From Methylibium petroleiphilum PM1 (GTDB lineage Bacteria > Pseudomonadota > Gammaproteobacteria > Burkholderiales > Burkholderiaceae_C): a stretch of DNA of 64,000 bases. The notes under the pieces are model-generated. The model was not told where the DNA came from, did no database searches, and was given only the letters and a program-made list of their open reading frames with translations. Position numbers and translations under genes: made by a program. Positions 8,573-16,682 of the stretch are shown piece by piece. Numbering within the stretch: position 1 is the first letter of the stretch; each line of letters begins with the position of its first letter. Where the stretch lies: NCBI RefSeq assembly GCF_000015725.1, contig NC_008825.1:992001-1056000 (forward strand), read 5' to 3'.

Positions 8573-10141
8573 TCAGATCGCCCGGGCGCTCATCTGCTGG
8601 GCGATGTACTCGGCCTGCCGGATCGCGAGCGTCACGATCGTCAGCGTCGGGTTCTCCGCGCCGCCGGTGGTGAACTGGCTGCCGTCCGAGATGAACAGGT
8701 TCGCGATGTCGTGCGTCTGCCCGTACGAGTTGCAGACGCTGCTCTTGGCCGAGGCGCCCATGCGGCAGGTGCCGAGGTTGTGCGTCGACGGGTAGGGCGG
8801 CGTGCGGAAGGACTTGCGGGCACCGGCCGCCTCGTAGACGCGCTGGCCCTGGGTGAAGGCGTGCTCGCGCAGCTTCAGGTCGTTCTCGTGGTCGTCGAAG
8901 TGCACGTTGGGGATCGCGCTGCCCCACTTGTCCTTCAGCGTCCTGTGCAGCGTGACGCGGTTGGTCTCGCGCGGCATGTCCTCGCCGACGATCCACATGC
9001 CGGCCAGCTGCGTGTAGTTCTCCAGGTACTCGGAGAAGTCGGCACCCCAGCCGCCCGGGTTCAGGAACGCGGCCATGAAGGGCAGGCCCAGCGACAGCGT
9101 CTCCAACTCGTAGCCGCCGACGAAGCCGCGCTTCGTGTTGTTGTGCGCTTCGTCGCGCACGATGCCGGCCATCGTGGTGCCGCGGTACATGTGGACGGGG
9201 TTCTCGAACAGCCCGTACACCGAGCCGGTCACGTGGCGCATGTAGTTGCGGCCCACCTGGCCCGAGCTGTTCGCCAGGCCGTCCTTGAACATCTTCGAGG
9301 CCGACAGCAGCAGCAGGCGCGGCGTCTCGATCGAGTTGCCGGCCACCGCCACGATGCGGGCCTTCTGGCGCTGTTCCTTGCCGTCCTTGTCGAAGTAGAC
9401 GACGCCGGTCACCTTGCCCTTGGCGTCGTGCTCGATGCGCGTCACGTGGCTCTCGGGGCGCAGCTCGAAGTTGCCGGTGGCCTCGGCCTTGGGCAGCTCG
9501 GTGTAGAGCGTGCTCCACTTCGCGCCGCTCTTGCAGCCCTGGAAGCAGAAGCCCAGCTGCAGGCAACGTGCGCGGTCGTCGCGCGGCTGGCTGTTGATCG
9601 CCATGTTGCCGGTGTGCACTTCCTTGTAGCCGAGCTTGGTGGCCCCGCTGTACATCACCTTGAAGTTGTTGTTGCCGGGCAGGCCGGGGATGCCGTGGGT
9701 CCGCGTCACGCCCATCTTGTCCTCGGCGCGCGTGTAGTAGGGTGCGAGCTCGGCCAGCGTCAGCGGCCAGTCCTGCAAGTTCGCGCCGGCCACGTTGCCG
9801 TAGGTGGTGCGGGTCTTGAACTCGTGCTCCTGGAAGCGCAGCGAGGCGCCGGCCCAGTGGGTGGTGGTGCCGCCCACCGTCTTGCAGATCCAGGCCGGCA
9901 GGTTGGGGAAGTCCTTGGCAACGCGCCAGCTGCCCGAGGTGGTGCGCTTGTCCAGCCAGGCGAGCTGGCCGAAGGACTTCCACTCGTCGTTGATGAAGCT
10001 GGCGTTGGACTGCACGGCGCCGGCTTCGAGCACGACGACCTTGATGCCCTTCTGGCAGAGCTCGTTGGCGAGCGTGCCGCCGCCGGCGCCGGAGCCGATG
10101 ATGACGACCACCGCGTCGTCGTTGAAATCGAATGTCTTCAT
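8573..10141 (-). CDS. GMC-family FAD-dependent alcohol/sugar dehydrogenase, large subunit
   Basis: 522-aa glucose-methanol-choline oxidoreductase. The ADP-binding motif VVIIGSGAGGGTLANEL lies at about residues 12-28. The middle has the substrate-facing domain with Cys pairs (CLQLGFCFQGCK). The C-terminal GMC domain has HNLGTCRMG, supplying the expected active-site His, and ends SDGSQFTTGGAENPTLTIV. No signal peptide is present; such subunits are usually co-exported with a Tat-bearing partner, here the upstream gene (48-nt gap). The reaction is expected to be oxidation of a primary or secondary hydroxyl to aldehyde or ketone, with electrons passed to an unidentified acceptor. Context suggests the alcohol comes from the adjacent monooxygenase. 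Confidence 0.85.
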   Translation of the reverse strand: MKTFDFNDDAVVVIIGSGAGGGTLANELCQKGIKVVVLEAGAVQSNASFINDEWKSFGQLAWLDKRTTSGSWRVAKDFPNLPAWICKTVGGTTTHWAGASLRFQEHEFKTRTTYGNVAGANLQDWPLTLAELAPYYTRAEDKMGVTRTHGIPGLPGNNNFKVMYSGATKLGYKEVHTGNMAINSQPRDDRARCLQLGFCFQGCKSGAKWSTLYTELPKAEATGNFELRPESHVTRIEHDAKGKVTGVVYFDKDGKEQRQKARIVAVAGNSIETPRLLLLSASKMFKDGLANSSGQVGRNYMRHVTGSVYGLFENPVHMYRGTTMAGIVRDEAHNNTKRGFVGGYELETLSLGLPFMAAFLNPGGWGADFSEYLENYTQLAGMWIVGEDMPRETNRVTLHRTLKDKWGSAIPNVHFDDHENDLKLREHAFTQGQRVYEAAGARKSFRTPPYPSTHNLGTCRMGASAKSSVCNSYGQTHDIANLFISDGSQFTTGGAENPTLTIVTLAIRQAEYIAQQMSARAI

Positions 10142-10189
10142 GGGGGTACTAGCCTCGCGTTAGCTGGGTTGTCGGGGCGACGAAGGGGC

Positions 10190-10816
10190 TCAGCCCATGT
10201 AGGGCGGCGGGCTCGCCTCGGTGGGCGGCGCCGGCAGCCAGGTGAGGTCCTGGAAGCCGCGCGTGATGTAGCCGCCCTTCTCCCAGGCCGAGCCGGGGTA
10301 GCCGAGTGCGGCGAAGGCCATGTCGTTGTCGTACAGCGAGGTGACGCACTGGCCGCGCACGGTGGCGAAGAACGGCGTCTTCTCGATCGAGCGCACGATC
10401 TCCAGCTGCTTCTCCGGCGTGGCCTTCTCGAAGCGGCCGCCAGCGAGCTGGTCGAGGCGCGCCACGCCGTCCTTGAGCAGCTTGAGAAGCTTCGGGTCGG
10501 TGCTCGCCTTGGCGTCGAGGTCCTTGACGAGCAGGGCGTAGACGGCGTCGTCGAGCTTCTTGTGCGGGTACAGCACGCGGCCCAGCGTCAGCAGCGTGCG
10601 GCCTTCCGCATCACCGAGCTTCGTCATGGCAACGGCCCACACGGGCGACGGGGCCAGGGTCGCGAGCAGGGTGCCGGTCGCGAGCGTGCCCATCAGCACG
10701 CCGGAGCCCTTCAGCAACTCGCGCCGCGACAGCGGCAGATCGAGCTTCGGGACGCGTCCGTCTTCTTCGGTGCAGGTCCCGGTCGGCACGATCAGCGAAA
10801 TAGCGATGGTCTTCAT
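10190..10816 (-). CDS. Gluconate 2-dehydrogenase subunit-3-like, Tat-exported small subunit
   Basis: 208-aa protein; the start is chosen at the ATG preceded by GAAGGAGAC, rather than the longer open frame running to 11185. The N-terminal region contains a twin-arginine signal (LSRRELLKG, then a hydrophobic run ending VWA near residue 59). The mature part resembles the small subunit of gluconate 2-dehydrogenase-type flavoprotein complexes (tracts LLTLGRVLYPHKKLDD and GGRFEKATPEKQLEIV). It probably carries the GMC subunit across the membrane. Three-gene relatives also encode a cytochrome c electron acceptor; none is visible here. It is the first gene of the minus-strand operon. Confidence 0.8.
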   Translation of the reverse strand: MKTIAISLIVPTGTCTEEDGRVPKLDLPLSRRELLKGSGVLMGTLATGTLLATLAPSPVWAVAMTKLGDAEGRTLLTLGRVLYPHKKLDDAVYALLVKDLDAKASTDPKLLKLLKDGVARLDQLAGGRFEKATPEKQLEIVRSIEKTPFFATVRGQCVTSLYDNDMAFAALGYPGSAWEKGGYITRGFQDLTWLPAPPTEASPPPYMG

Positions 10817-10837
10817 GGATGTGTCTCCTTCGTCGTT

Positions 10838-10857
10838 TCGTGCGAATCGCCGCACGA
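10838..10857. promoter_or_regulatory. Perfect inverted repeat TCGTGCG-N6-CGCACGA
   Basis: Two 7-nt arms with a 6-nt spacer lie about 20 nt upstream of the subunit-3 start codon. It could be an operator or a 5'-leader hairpin. The core CGCACGA also occurs at about 13609 in the second SDIMO control region, inside the palindrome GTCG-CA-CGAC, which hints at a shared protein site; the evidence is weak. Confidence 0.35.
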
Positions 10858-11073
10858 CGCGAGACGAGTTTTCCAGCGCCATTCCTCGAGCAGGTGGTGG
10901 TCCGTTAATTACTAGGGAAAGCACCTTCGAGCGGCCCCCGGAAGGTGACCTGACCGAGTGTCCGAAAACGCGACAGATGGGCGCGCCGATGCCTAGGTGA
11001 AAACCGCGAGGGGTGCCGCGAATCCTGAAATCGATCAAGCACTTATCGCGCGTTTGCCGGTGCGCGCCGCGGA

Positions 11074-11089
11074 TGGCATAGCGATTGCG
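11074..11089 (+). promoter_or_regulatory. Sigma-54 promoter for the CobW-WD40 genes
   Basis: TGGCAT-AGCGA-TTGCG matches the -24/-12 consensus TGGCAC-N5-TTGCW, with the invariant GG and GC 10 nt apart. The expected start site is about 11100, giving a leader of nearly 100 nt before the CobW gene at 11197. The nearby activator at 21538-23574 is the likely partner. The spacer AGCGA is identical to that of the promoter at 13755. Confidence 0.75.
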
Positions 11090-11196
11090 CATTGGGGGCG
11101 ACCCTCGGACCGCATCGCGGGCGATCGGGGATGGACACGAAGACCGTGGCAGGCGGGCGCACAACCCCGAACCGCGGCAGACCAAAGGACCGCAGC

Positions 11197-12210
11197 ATGA
11201 CTTCGAGAATTCCAGTCACCGTGATCACCGGCTTCCTCGGCGCCGGCAAGACGACCTTGCTCAATCGCATCCTGCAAGGCGCGGCCGGCAAGCGCTACGC
11301 CGTCATCGTCAACGAGTTCGGCGAACTCGGCATCGACGGCTCGCTGGTCGTCGGCGCCGAGGAAGAGGTGCACGAGCTGAACAACGGCTGCGTCTGCTGC
11401 CGGGTGCGCGGCGACCTCATCCGCGTCATGAGCGGCCTCATCCGCCGGCCGGGTCGCTTCGACGGCATCATCATCGAGACCAGCGGCCTGGCCGATCCGG
11501 CGCCGGTCATCCAGACGCTGCACTTCGACGACTTCCTGCGCCAGCACACCCAGCCGGACAGCGTGATCTGCGTGGCCGACGCGCGCCACCTCGCGAGGCA
11601 ACTGCAGGCCGCGCCGGAGGCCGGCGCGCAACTGGCGCAGGCCGACCTGGTCTTGCTGAACAAGTGCGATCTCGCGAAGGCCGACGAGCTGGCCGTCTCC
11701 GAGATCGCCGTGGAGCGCGTGAACCCGACCGCCGAGGTGGTCCGCTGCGAGCGAGGCGACATCGAGCTCGACCGCCTGATCGGCCGCGGCGCCTTCGACC
11801 TCTCTCGCCTGCGGGTGCCGCCGCTGCAGATCCAGCGAGGCCGCATCGGCCGCGTGCCGCATGCCTACGTCGAGGTCGAGGAGGGCCGGCACGGCGACGG
11901 CCTGCGCTGCGTGTCGCTGAGCATCGAGCAGGCGTTCGACCCGAGCCTGTTCGTCGGCTGGCTGCTGCGCTTCGTTCGCGAGAACGGCGAGCACCTGCTG
12001 CGCGGCAAGGGCATCGTGTCGCTGCGTGGCAGCGAGAAGCGCTTCGTCTTCCAGACCGTGCACATGACGGTCGACAGCGGCATGGACCGCGCCTGGAAGG
12101 ACGGTGAGCCGAGGGGGTCGCGGCTGGTGTTCATCGGTCGCGACCTGAGCGCGATCGCGCTGCGCGAGCAGTTGGAAGCGTGCCTTGCGCAAGTCGAGGT
12201 GACGCCGTGA
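11197..12210 (+). CDS. CobW/COG0523-family G3E GTPase, putative metal chaperone
   Basis: 337-aa protein; the start MTSRIPV is chosen for the upstream AAAGGA and because it begins right at the family's first strand. Walker [10 protein letters not shown] is at residues 12-20 and the metal-binding CxCC motif (GCVCC) at about residues 64-68. ETSGLADP (switch region) and LNKCDL (guanine specificity, NKxD) follow, with a C-terminal CobW_C domain. COG0523 GTPases deliver metals, usually Zn, Co or Fe, to specific enzymes. Position in a diiron monooxygenase locus suggests iron loading of the hydroxylase, or supply of Zn to its Cys-rich tail; this is inference. It is first in the sigma-54 accessory operon. 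Confidence 0.85.
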   Translation: MTSRIPVTVITGFLGAGKTTLLNRILQGAAGKRYAVIVNEFGELGIDGSLVVGAEEEVHELNNGCVCCRVRGDLIRVMSGLIRRPGRFDGIIIETSGLADPAPVIQTLHFDDFLRQHTQPDSVICVADARHLARQLQAAPEAGAQLAQADLVLLNKCDLAKADELAVSEIAVERVNPTAEVVRCERGDIELDRLIGRGAFDLSRLRVPPLQIQRGRIGRVPHAYVEVEEGRHGDGLRCVSLSIEQAFDPSLFVGWLLRFVRENGEHLLRGKGIVSLRGSEKRFVFQTVHMTVDSGMDRAWKDGEPRGSRLVFIGRDLSAIALREQLEACLAQVEVTP

Positions 12211-12241
12211 TGCCGTCGACACCGTGCCGGAGGAACCTGCC

Positions 12242-13366
12242 ATGAACCCGCCTCTGCTCGACGTGCTGGGCACGCAATGGGACATGACGGCCCCGGTCGT
12301 CTCGATCTCCTGGAGTCACGACGGCCGCACCGCGGCCTGTGCGATGGGGGACGGCCGCGTGGCGTTCGCCGATGTGCGCTGGCCCCAGGGCCCACGCCTC
12401 GAAGCGCGCCAGGGTGGCGGTGCGAGCCTGGTGCCGGCCGATGCGCCGGCCGTGGCACCGACCGTCGTGACCGCGCATGCGGGAAGCTGCCACGCGCTCG
12501 CCTCCGACGGCGACGGCAGCTTCGTGACCGGCGGCGACGATGGCCGCGTGATGCGCGTGCGGCCGGGCGCCGAACCCGAGGAGCTGGCACGCATGCAGGG
12601 ACTGTGGATCGATGCCGTGGCCTGCGGGCGATCGGGCGACGTGGTCTATGCCGGCGGCAAGCGCGTGGCGCGCCTGCGCCACGGCGGGACCGACGAGATC
12701 GAGCTGCCGGCGTCGGCCACGGCAATCGCCTTCTGTCCCGACGGGCGCACGCTCGGCGTTGCGCATTCCGGTGGCGTGACGCTGTGGCATGAGGCCGCGC
12801 TGCCACGACGCCTGGCGTGGCCGGGCTACCACCGCGCGATCGCATGGAGCCCGGACGGGCGCTACGTGGTCACCGGCATGCAGGAGAACGCGTTGCACGG
12901 CTGGCGCGTGCAGGACGGCGGCGACATGGAGATGGCCGGCTATCCGGGTCAGCCGCTGTCGCTGGCGTTCACGCCCGATGGGACGCAACTGGCCACCAGC
13001 GGTGCGCTGCGGCCGGTGTGCTGGGATTTCGCGCGACCCGGCGCCTCGCAGGCGCCGCGCGAGTGCGGCATCCAGAGCAAGGCGCCGGTCACCAGCGTCG
13101 CCTGTCATCCGCGCTACCCCGTGATCGCCGCGGGCTACCACAGCGGGGCCGTCACGCTGTGCCAGCCCGGCAGCGACAGCTTCCTGCTGCTCAAGGGCGC
13201 AGGCGGCGGCGCGCCCTCGGCGCTGGCCTGGTCGCCCGACGGCGAGCGACTGGCGTTCGGCACGCAGGACGGGTGGCTGGGCTGGATCGAACTGCCCGAC
13301 CCCGTGTTCAGCCACCACCGGTCCGCGGCGGCGCGGCCGACTTCAGAGAAGGAGAGATCGACATGA
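12242..13366 (+). CDS. WD40-repeat beta-propeller protein in the SDIMO locus
   Basis: 374-aa protein with no signal peptide; the ATG after CGGAGGAA is preferred to an upstream GTG. Seven or so WD40-like blades can be followed: VVSISWSHDGRTAACAMGDG, CHALASDGDGSFVTGGDDG, ATAIAFCPDGRTLGVAHSGG, HRAIAWSPDGRYVVTGM, LSLAFTPDGTQLATSG, TSVACHPRYPVIAAGYHSG and SALAWSPDGERLAFGTQDG. Such propellers are cytoplasmic scaffolds. It lies between the CobW GTPase (31-nt gap) and a 66-aa protein with which it overlaps by 4 nt, so a shared task in maturation or scaffolding of the monooxygenase is likely. I do not know of a characterised SDIMO system using a WD40 protein. Confidence 0.75.
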   Translation: MNPPLLDVLGTQWDMTAPVVSISWSHDGRTAACAMGDGRVAFADVRWPQGPRLEARQGGGASLVPADAPAVAPTVVTAHAGSCHALASDGDGSFVTGGDDGRVMRVRPGAEPEELARMQGLWIDAVACGRSGDVVYAGGKRVARLRHGGTDEIELPASATAIAFCPDGRTLGVAHSGGVTLWHEAALPRRLAWPGYHRAIAWSPDGRYVVTGMQENALHGWRVQDGGDMEMAGYPGQPLSLAFTPDGTQLATSGALRPVCWDFARPGASQAPRECGIQSKAPVTSVACHPRYPVIAAGYHSGAVTLCQPGSDSFLLLKGAGGGAPSALAWSPDGERLAFGTQDGWLGWIELPDPVFSHHRSAAARPTSEKERST

Positions 13367-13563
13367 ACGACCAAGAGACGCAATCGAAGGACAACTACTT
13401 CCAGCAGATCGCCGAGATCGCGAACGAGATGAGCACGGCCCACGGCCGCGACTTCGCCATCGGCACGCTGGTGCTCGCCGCGCGCTTCGTCGCCCAGCAC
13501 GCGGCGCCCGACGGCAGCGACAAGGCGGCCGATGCGCCGGCCGGCGTGGTGGCCGCGGCCTGA
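13363..13563 (+). CDS. 66-aa conserved-looking small protein of unknown function
   Basis: The start overlaps the WD40 stop (ATGA) and is preceded by a strong AAGGAGAG, so translation is very likely. The protein is hydrophilic at its N-terminus (NDQETQSKDNYFQQIAEIAN), with a central amphipathic helix (FAIGTLVLAARFVAQHA) and an Ala-rich tail. No signal, Cys motif or known domain is recognised. It lies immediately before the sigma-54 promoter of the monooxygenase genes, which ends the accessory transcript or reads through. It may be a small assembly or regulatory partner. Confidence 0.7.
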   Translation: MNDQETQSKDNYFQQIAEIANEMSTAHGRDFAIGTLVLAARFVAQHAAPDGSDKAADAPAGVVAAA

Positions 13564-13874
13564 GGGTGCCCCGTGCGCAACGCCGTCCCGTTTCGCGAAC
13601 TCGGGCGTCGCACGACCCTGAGAGCGGCGCGTCTCACGCTCGGACGCACGGCGGTCGTCTCTGACCCAGAACGAAACGGCCGCGCGATCGAGATGCGCGC
13701 TCCGATCGTGGCTTCTCCCGGGAAGAAGGGCGACTCGCTAGGGATTGCGAGCAGTGGCACAGCGATCGCTATGGAGAGGAGGGGCCCTGGCCCAAGGACA
13801 GGTCGGCGGCACGACCGCGCGGCCTCGACGCACAGCAAACCGGTCCGAACGGATCAGCAGTAAAGGAGACCTTC
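13564..13874 (+). promoter_or_regulatory. 311-nt control region upstream of the monooxygenase structural genes
   Basis: No gene is supported here. It contains the sigma-54 promoter at 13755-13770. An inverted repeat TGAGA-N8-TCTCA at 13619-13636 and the palindrome GTCG-CA-CGAC at 13607-13616 lie 120-150 nt upstream of that promoter, the usual range for activator (UAS) sites. A strong ribosome-binding site (TAAAGGAGACC) precedes the alpha-subunit start. Confidence 0.5.
13755..13770 (+). promoter_or_regulatory. Sigma-54 promoter for the monooxygenase operon
   Basis: TGGCAC-AGCGA-TCGCT has a perfect -24 element and the GC of the -12 element at the right spacing, with one mismatch in TTGC. Transcription would start near 13782, about 90 nt before the alpha-subunit ATG. 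The enhancer-binding protein at 21538-23574 is the probable activator. Confidence 0.75.
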
Positions 13875-15542
13875 ATGTCAGCAGGTTTGACGCTCAACAA
13901 GATCACGTCCCAGAAAGGGATCAGCGTGGCCGAGGCGGCTCGGCGCATCGCCGACCTCGGATGGCAGCCCAGCTATGTCCAGGAAGCGATGACCTTCCCG
14001 ACCGATTACAAGATCGGCAAGGCCCCGCGCGACCCGATGAAGCAGGTGCTGCGCTCCTACTTCCCGATGCAGGAGGAGAAGGACAACCGCGTGTACGGCG
14101 CGCTCGACGCGGCGCTGCGCGGCGACATGTTCCGCAACACCAAGCCGCGCTGGGTCGAGTGGATGAAGCTGTTCCTGGCGATCATCCCCTTCCCCGAGAT
14201 CTCGGCGGCACGCTCGATGTCCATGCTCGGCCGCCTCGCCCCGGGCGAGGAGCTGCGCACCGGCTTCACGATGCAGATGGTCGACGAGTTCCGCCATTCC
14301 ACGATTCAGATGAACCTGAAGAAGTGGTACATGGAGAACTACATCGACCCGGCCGGCTTCGACATCACCGAGGCCGCGTTCGGCAAGTGCTACGCCACCA
14401 CCATCGGCCGCCAGTTCGCCGAAGGCTTCCTGACCGGTGACGCGCTGACGGCCGCGAACATCTACCTGCAGGTCGTCGCCGAGACCGGCTTCACCAACAC
14501 GCTGTTCGTCGCGATGCCGTCGGAAGCTGCCCGCAACGGCGACTACGCGCTGTCGTCGGTGTTCCTGTCGGTGCAGTCGGACGAGTCGCGCCACATCGGC
14601 AACGGCCACTCGCTGCTGATGTCGGTGGTCAACGACCCCGACAACCACCTGCTGCTCGAGCGCGACATCCGCTACGCGTTCTGGCAGAACCACGCGATCG
14701 TCGACGCCGCCATCGGCACGATCATCGAGTACGGCACCACCGACCGCAGCAAGAACAAGGAGTCCTACGCCGAGCTCTGGCACCGCTGGATCTACGAGGA
14801 CTACTACCGCACCTACCTGCTCCCGCTCGAGAAGTACGGCGTCAAGATCCACCACGACGACGTCTCCGCCGCGTGGGACCGCCTGGTCAAGAAGAACTAC
14901 GTGCACAAGGTCGCGCAGTTCTTCGCGGTCGGCTGGCCCGCCAACTTCTGGCGCATCGAAGCCCAGACCGAGAAGGACTTCGAGTGGTTCGAGCACAAGT
15001 ACCCGGGCTGGTACGCCGAGTTCGGCGATTTCTGGAAGTGGTACGAGCGCAAGAGCGTGCCGGGCGAGACCAACATGCTGTTCGACCAGGAGAACGGCTA
15101 CGTCTACCCGCACCGCTGCTGGAGCTGCATGGTGCCGGCGGTGATCCGTGAGGAGCTGGTGGTCGACGAGGTCGACGGCAAGCTCTACACCTACTGCTCC
15201 GAGCTGTGCCGCTGGACCCACAAGACGGCCTTCGCCGCCGAGTACGAGGGCCGCCCGACGCCGGCGATGGGCCGCTTCAGCGGTCGCCGCGAATGGGAAG
15301 AGTGCTACCACGGCTGGGACCTGGCCGACGCGATCAAGGACCTCGGCTTCGTCCGCTCGGACGGCAAGACGCTGGTCTCGCAGCCCCACCTGCGCTTCGA
15401 CGACAAGCACATGTGGACGCTGGATCACGTGCGGGGCCACCAGCTCCAGAGCCCGCTCGTGCTTCTGCGCGAGATGACGCCCGAGGCGCGTGAGAAGCAC
15501 ATCGCCTCCTACCGCGCCGGCTTCAAGATCAAGCCGTTCTGA
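13875..15542 (+). CDS. prmA: Soluble diiron monooxygenase hydroxylase, alpha (catalytic) subunit, propane/THF monooxygenase type
   Basis: 555-aa catalytic subunit. All six expected diiron ligands are present with the spacing of methane monooxygenase: E108, E138, H141 (in VDEFRH), E203 and E237/H240 (in SDESRH). The C-terminal third has four Cys in a YHS-like pattern (CWSCM and YCSELC), as in several bacterial multicomponent monooxygenases. The gene order alpha-reductase-beta-coupling is that of group 5/6 SDIMOs (propane, tetrahydrofuran). The enzyme should hydroxylate an alkane, ether or similar compound using O2 and NADH; the true substrate cannot be read from sequence. It is the first gene of its transcript. 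Confidence 0.9.
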   Translation: MSAGLTLNKITSQKGISVAEAARRIADLGWQPSYVQEAMTFPTDYKIGKAPRDPMKQVLRSYFPMQEEKDNRVYGALDAALRGDMFRNTKPRWVEWMKLFLAIIPFPEISAARSMSMLGRLAPGEELRTGFTMQMVDEFRHSTIQMNLKKWYMENYIDPAGFDITEAAFGKCYATTIGRQFAEGFLTGDALTAANIYLQVVAETGFTNTLFVAMPSEAARNGDYALSSVFLSVQSDESRHIGNGHSLLMSVVNDPDNHLLLERDIRYAFWQNHAIVDAAIGTIIEYGTTDRSKNKESYAELWHRWIYEDYYRTYLLPLEKYGVKIHHDDVSAAWDRLVKKNYVHKVAQFFAVGWPANFWRIEAQTEKDFEWFEHKYPGWYAEFGDFWKWYERKSVPGETNMLFDQENGYVYPHRCWSCMVPAVIREELVVDEVDGKLYTYCSELCRWTHKTAFAAEYEGRPTPAMGRFSGRREWEECYHGWDLADAIKDLGFVRSDGKTLVSQPHLRFDDKHMWTLDHVRGHQLQSPLVLLREMTPEAREKHIASYRAGFKIKPF

Positions 15543-15558
15543 CGCGGTTCTCAGTGGT

Positions 15559-15581
15559 CCCGGGCGGCGGTGCCGCCCGGG
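15559..15581 (+). other. Perfect GC-rich hairpin between alpha subunit and reductase genes
   Basis: Arms CCCGGGCGGC (15559-15568) and its exact complement (15572-15581) surround a 3-nt loop. The hairpin begins 17 nt after the alpha-subunit stop and ends 26 nt before the reductase start. No T-run follows, so it is more likely an mRNA-stability or attenuation element, which would let the hydroxylase be made in excess of the reductase. Confidence 0.6.
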
Positions 15582-15607
15582 GCGGACCAGATTATTCGGG
15601 GACAGAC

Positions 15608-16669
15608 ATGTCTGCAAAAACAGTCCACACCGTTCGTTTCGAGCCGGTCGGCGTCGAGATGGAGGTGGAAGAGGGGGAGTGGGTCCTGGATGCGGCGTTC
15701 CGGCAGGGCATCGCCCTGCCTCACGGTTGCCGTGAAGGCCGCTGCAGCAGTTGCAAGTGCGTGGTGCTGGACGGCGACGCCGAGGTCGAGGGCCATTCCA
15801 CGTTCGCGCTGCCCGACCACGAGCGCGACGGCGGCCAGGTGCTGCTGTGCAGAACCTATGCCTACAGCGACCTCACGGTCGAACTGCTGAACTACGACGA
15901 GGACGCGATGCGTCGCTCGATCGCGATCAAGACCTTCGAAGGCGAGCTGGTGTCGGTGAGTTCGCTGACGCACGACATCCGCATGCTGGAGATCAAGGTC
16001 GAGCAGCCGATCCGGTTCTGGGCCGGCCAGTTCGTGGAGCTCAGCGTGCCGCATGCCGGTGTCACGCGCTCCTACTCGATGGCCAGTACGCAGAGCTCGC
16101 CGGACACGGTGCGCTTCATCATCCGCAAGTACCCGGAGGGCGCGTTCTCTTCGCTGCTCGACGGTGACCTGAAGCCCGGCACGCCGGTCACGCTGAAGGG
16201 CCCGTACGGCAGCTGCTTCCGCCGCGAGGAGCGCCCGGGTCCGATGGTGCTGGTGGGCGGCGGCTCCGGCATGTCGCCGCTGTGGTCGATCCTGCAGGAT
16301 CACATCGAGAGCGGCGAACAGCGGCCGATCCGCTTCTACTACGGCGCCCGCACGCGCAAGGACCTGTTCTTCGTCGAGGAATTCGCGGCCATCGCCGCCA
16401 AGCTCCCCGACTTCGAATTCATCCCCGTGCTGTCGCAGGCCACCGAGGAAGACGCCTGGCAGGGCGAGACCGGCTTCGTGCACGAGGCCGTCGAGCGCAT
16501 CCAGCGTGCGCGTCCCCAGCCCGGCGAGGTCGATGCCTACACCTGTGGCCCGCCGCCGATGGTCGATGCCCTGCTGCCGGTCCTGCAGCGCCTCGGCGTC
16601 GCGCTGGACCGCACCTATGTCGACAAGTTCACCCAGGCCAGCGCCAGCGCACCCAACCACGTTCATTGA
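15608..16669 (+). CDS. prmB: SDIMO reductase component (2Fe-2S ferredoxin / FAD / NADH)
   Basis: 353-aa reductase. The N-terminal plant-type 2Fe-2S domain has ligands C41, C46, C49 and C81. The ferredoxin-NADP reductase-type FAD domain includes GVTRSYSMAS. The NAD domain has VLVGGGSGMSPLWSIL and ends with YTCGPPPMVDALL. It passes electrons from NADH through FAD and the cluster to the diiron site of the hydroxylase. The start at MSAKTVH is chosen for the GGGGA upstream; the frame is open further 5' but runs through the intercistronic hairpin. Second gene of the operon. Confidence 0.9.
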   Translation: MSAKTVHTVRFEPVGVEMEVEEGEWVLDAAFRQGIALPHGCREGRCSSCKCVVLDGDAEVEGHSTFALPDHERDGGQVLLCRTYAYSDLTVELLNYDEDAMRRSIAIKTFEGELVSVSSLTHDIRMLEIKVEQPIRFWAGQFVELSVPHAGVTRSYSMASTQSSPDTVRFIIRKYPEGAFSSLLDGDLKPGTPVTLKGPYGSCFRREERPGPMVLVGGGSGMSPLWSILQDHIESGEQRPIRFYYGARTRKDLFFVEEFAAIAAKLPDFEFIPVLSQATEEDAWQGETGFVHEAVERIQRARPQPGEVDAYTCGPPPMVDALLPVLQRLGVALDRTYVDKFTQASASAPNHVH

Positions 16670-16682
16670 TCAGGAGAGAGAC

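Larger units (their letters stand above)
10817..11196. other. 380-nt divergent control region between GMC operon and monooxygenase accessory operon
   Basis: No convincing gene lies here. The plus strand carries a good sigma-54 promoter at 11074-11089. On the minus strand the only GG-N10-GC match is weak (10890-10903, CGGACC and CTGC), so the GMC operon's promoter is not established. A perfect 7-nt inverted repeat lies close to the minus-strand start. The A/T-richest stretch is around 10904-10920 (TTAATTACTAG), which could be an IHF-type bend or a sigma-70 element. Confidence 0.55.

Noticed and set aside
10890-10903. Possible minus-strand sigma-54 promoter for the GMC operon
   Set aside because: The GG and GC are correctly spaced but the flanking bases (CGGACC, CTGC) match poorly; not enough to call.
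8468-10915. 815-aa open frame on the plus strand opposite the GMC and subunit-3 genes
   Set aside because: Shadow frame with low-complexity Arg/Ala/Val content, no ribosome-binding site or recognisable motif.
13573-13863. 96-aa plus-strand frame over the SDIMO control region
   Set aside because: Covers the sigma-54 promoter, is Arg/Pro-rich with no ribosome-binding site or domain.
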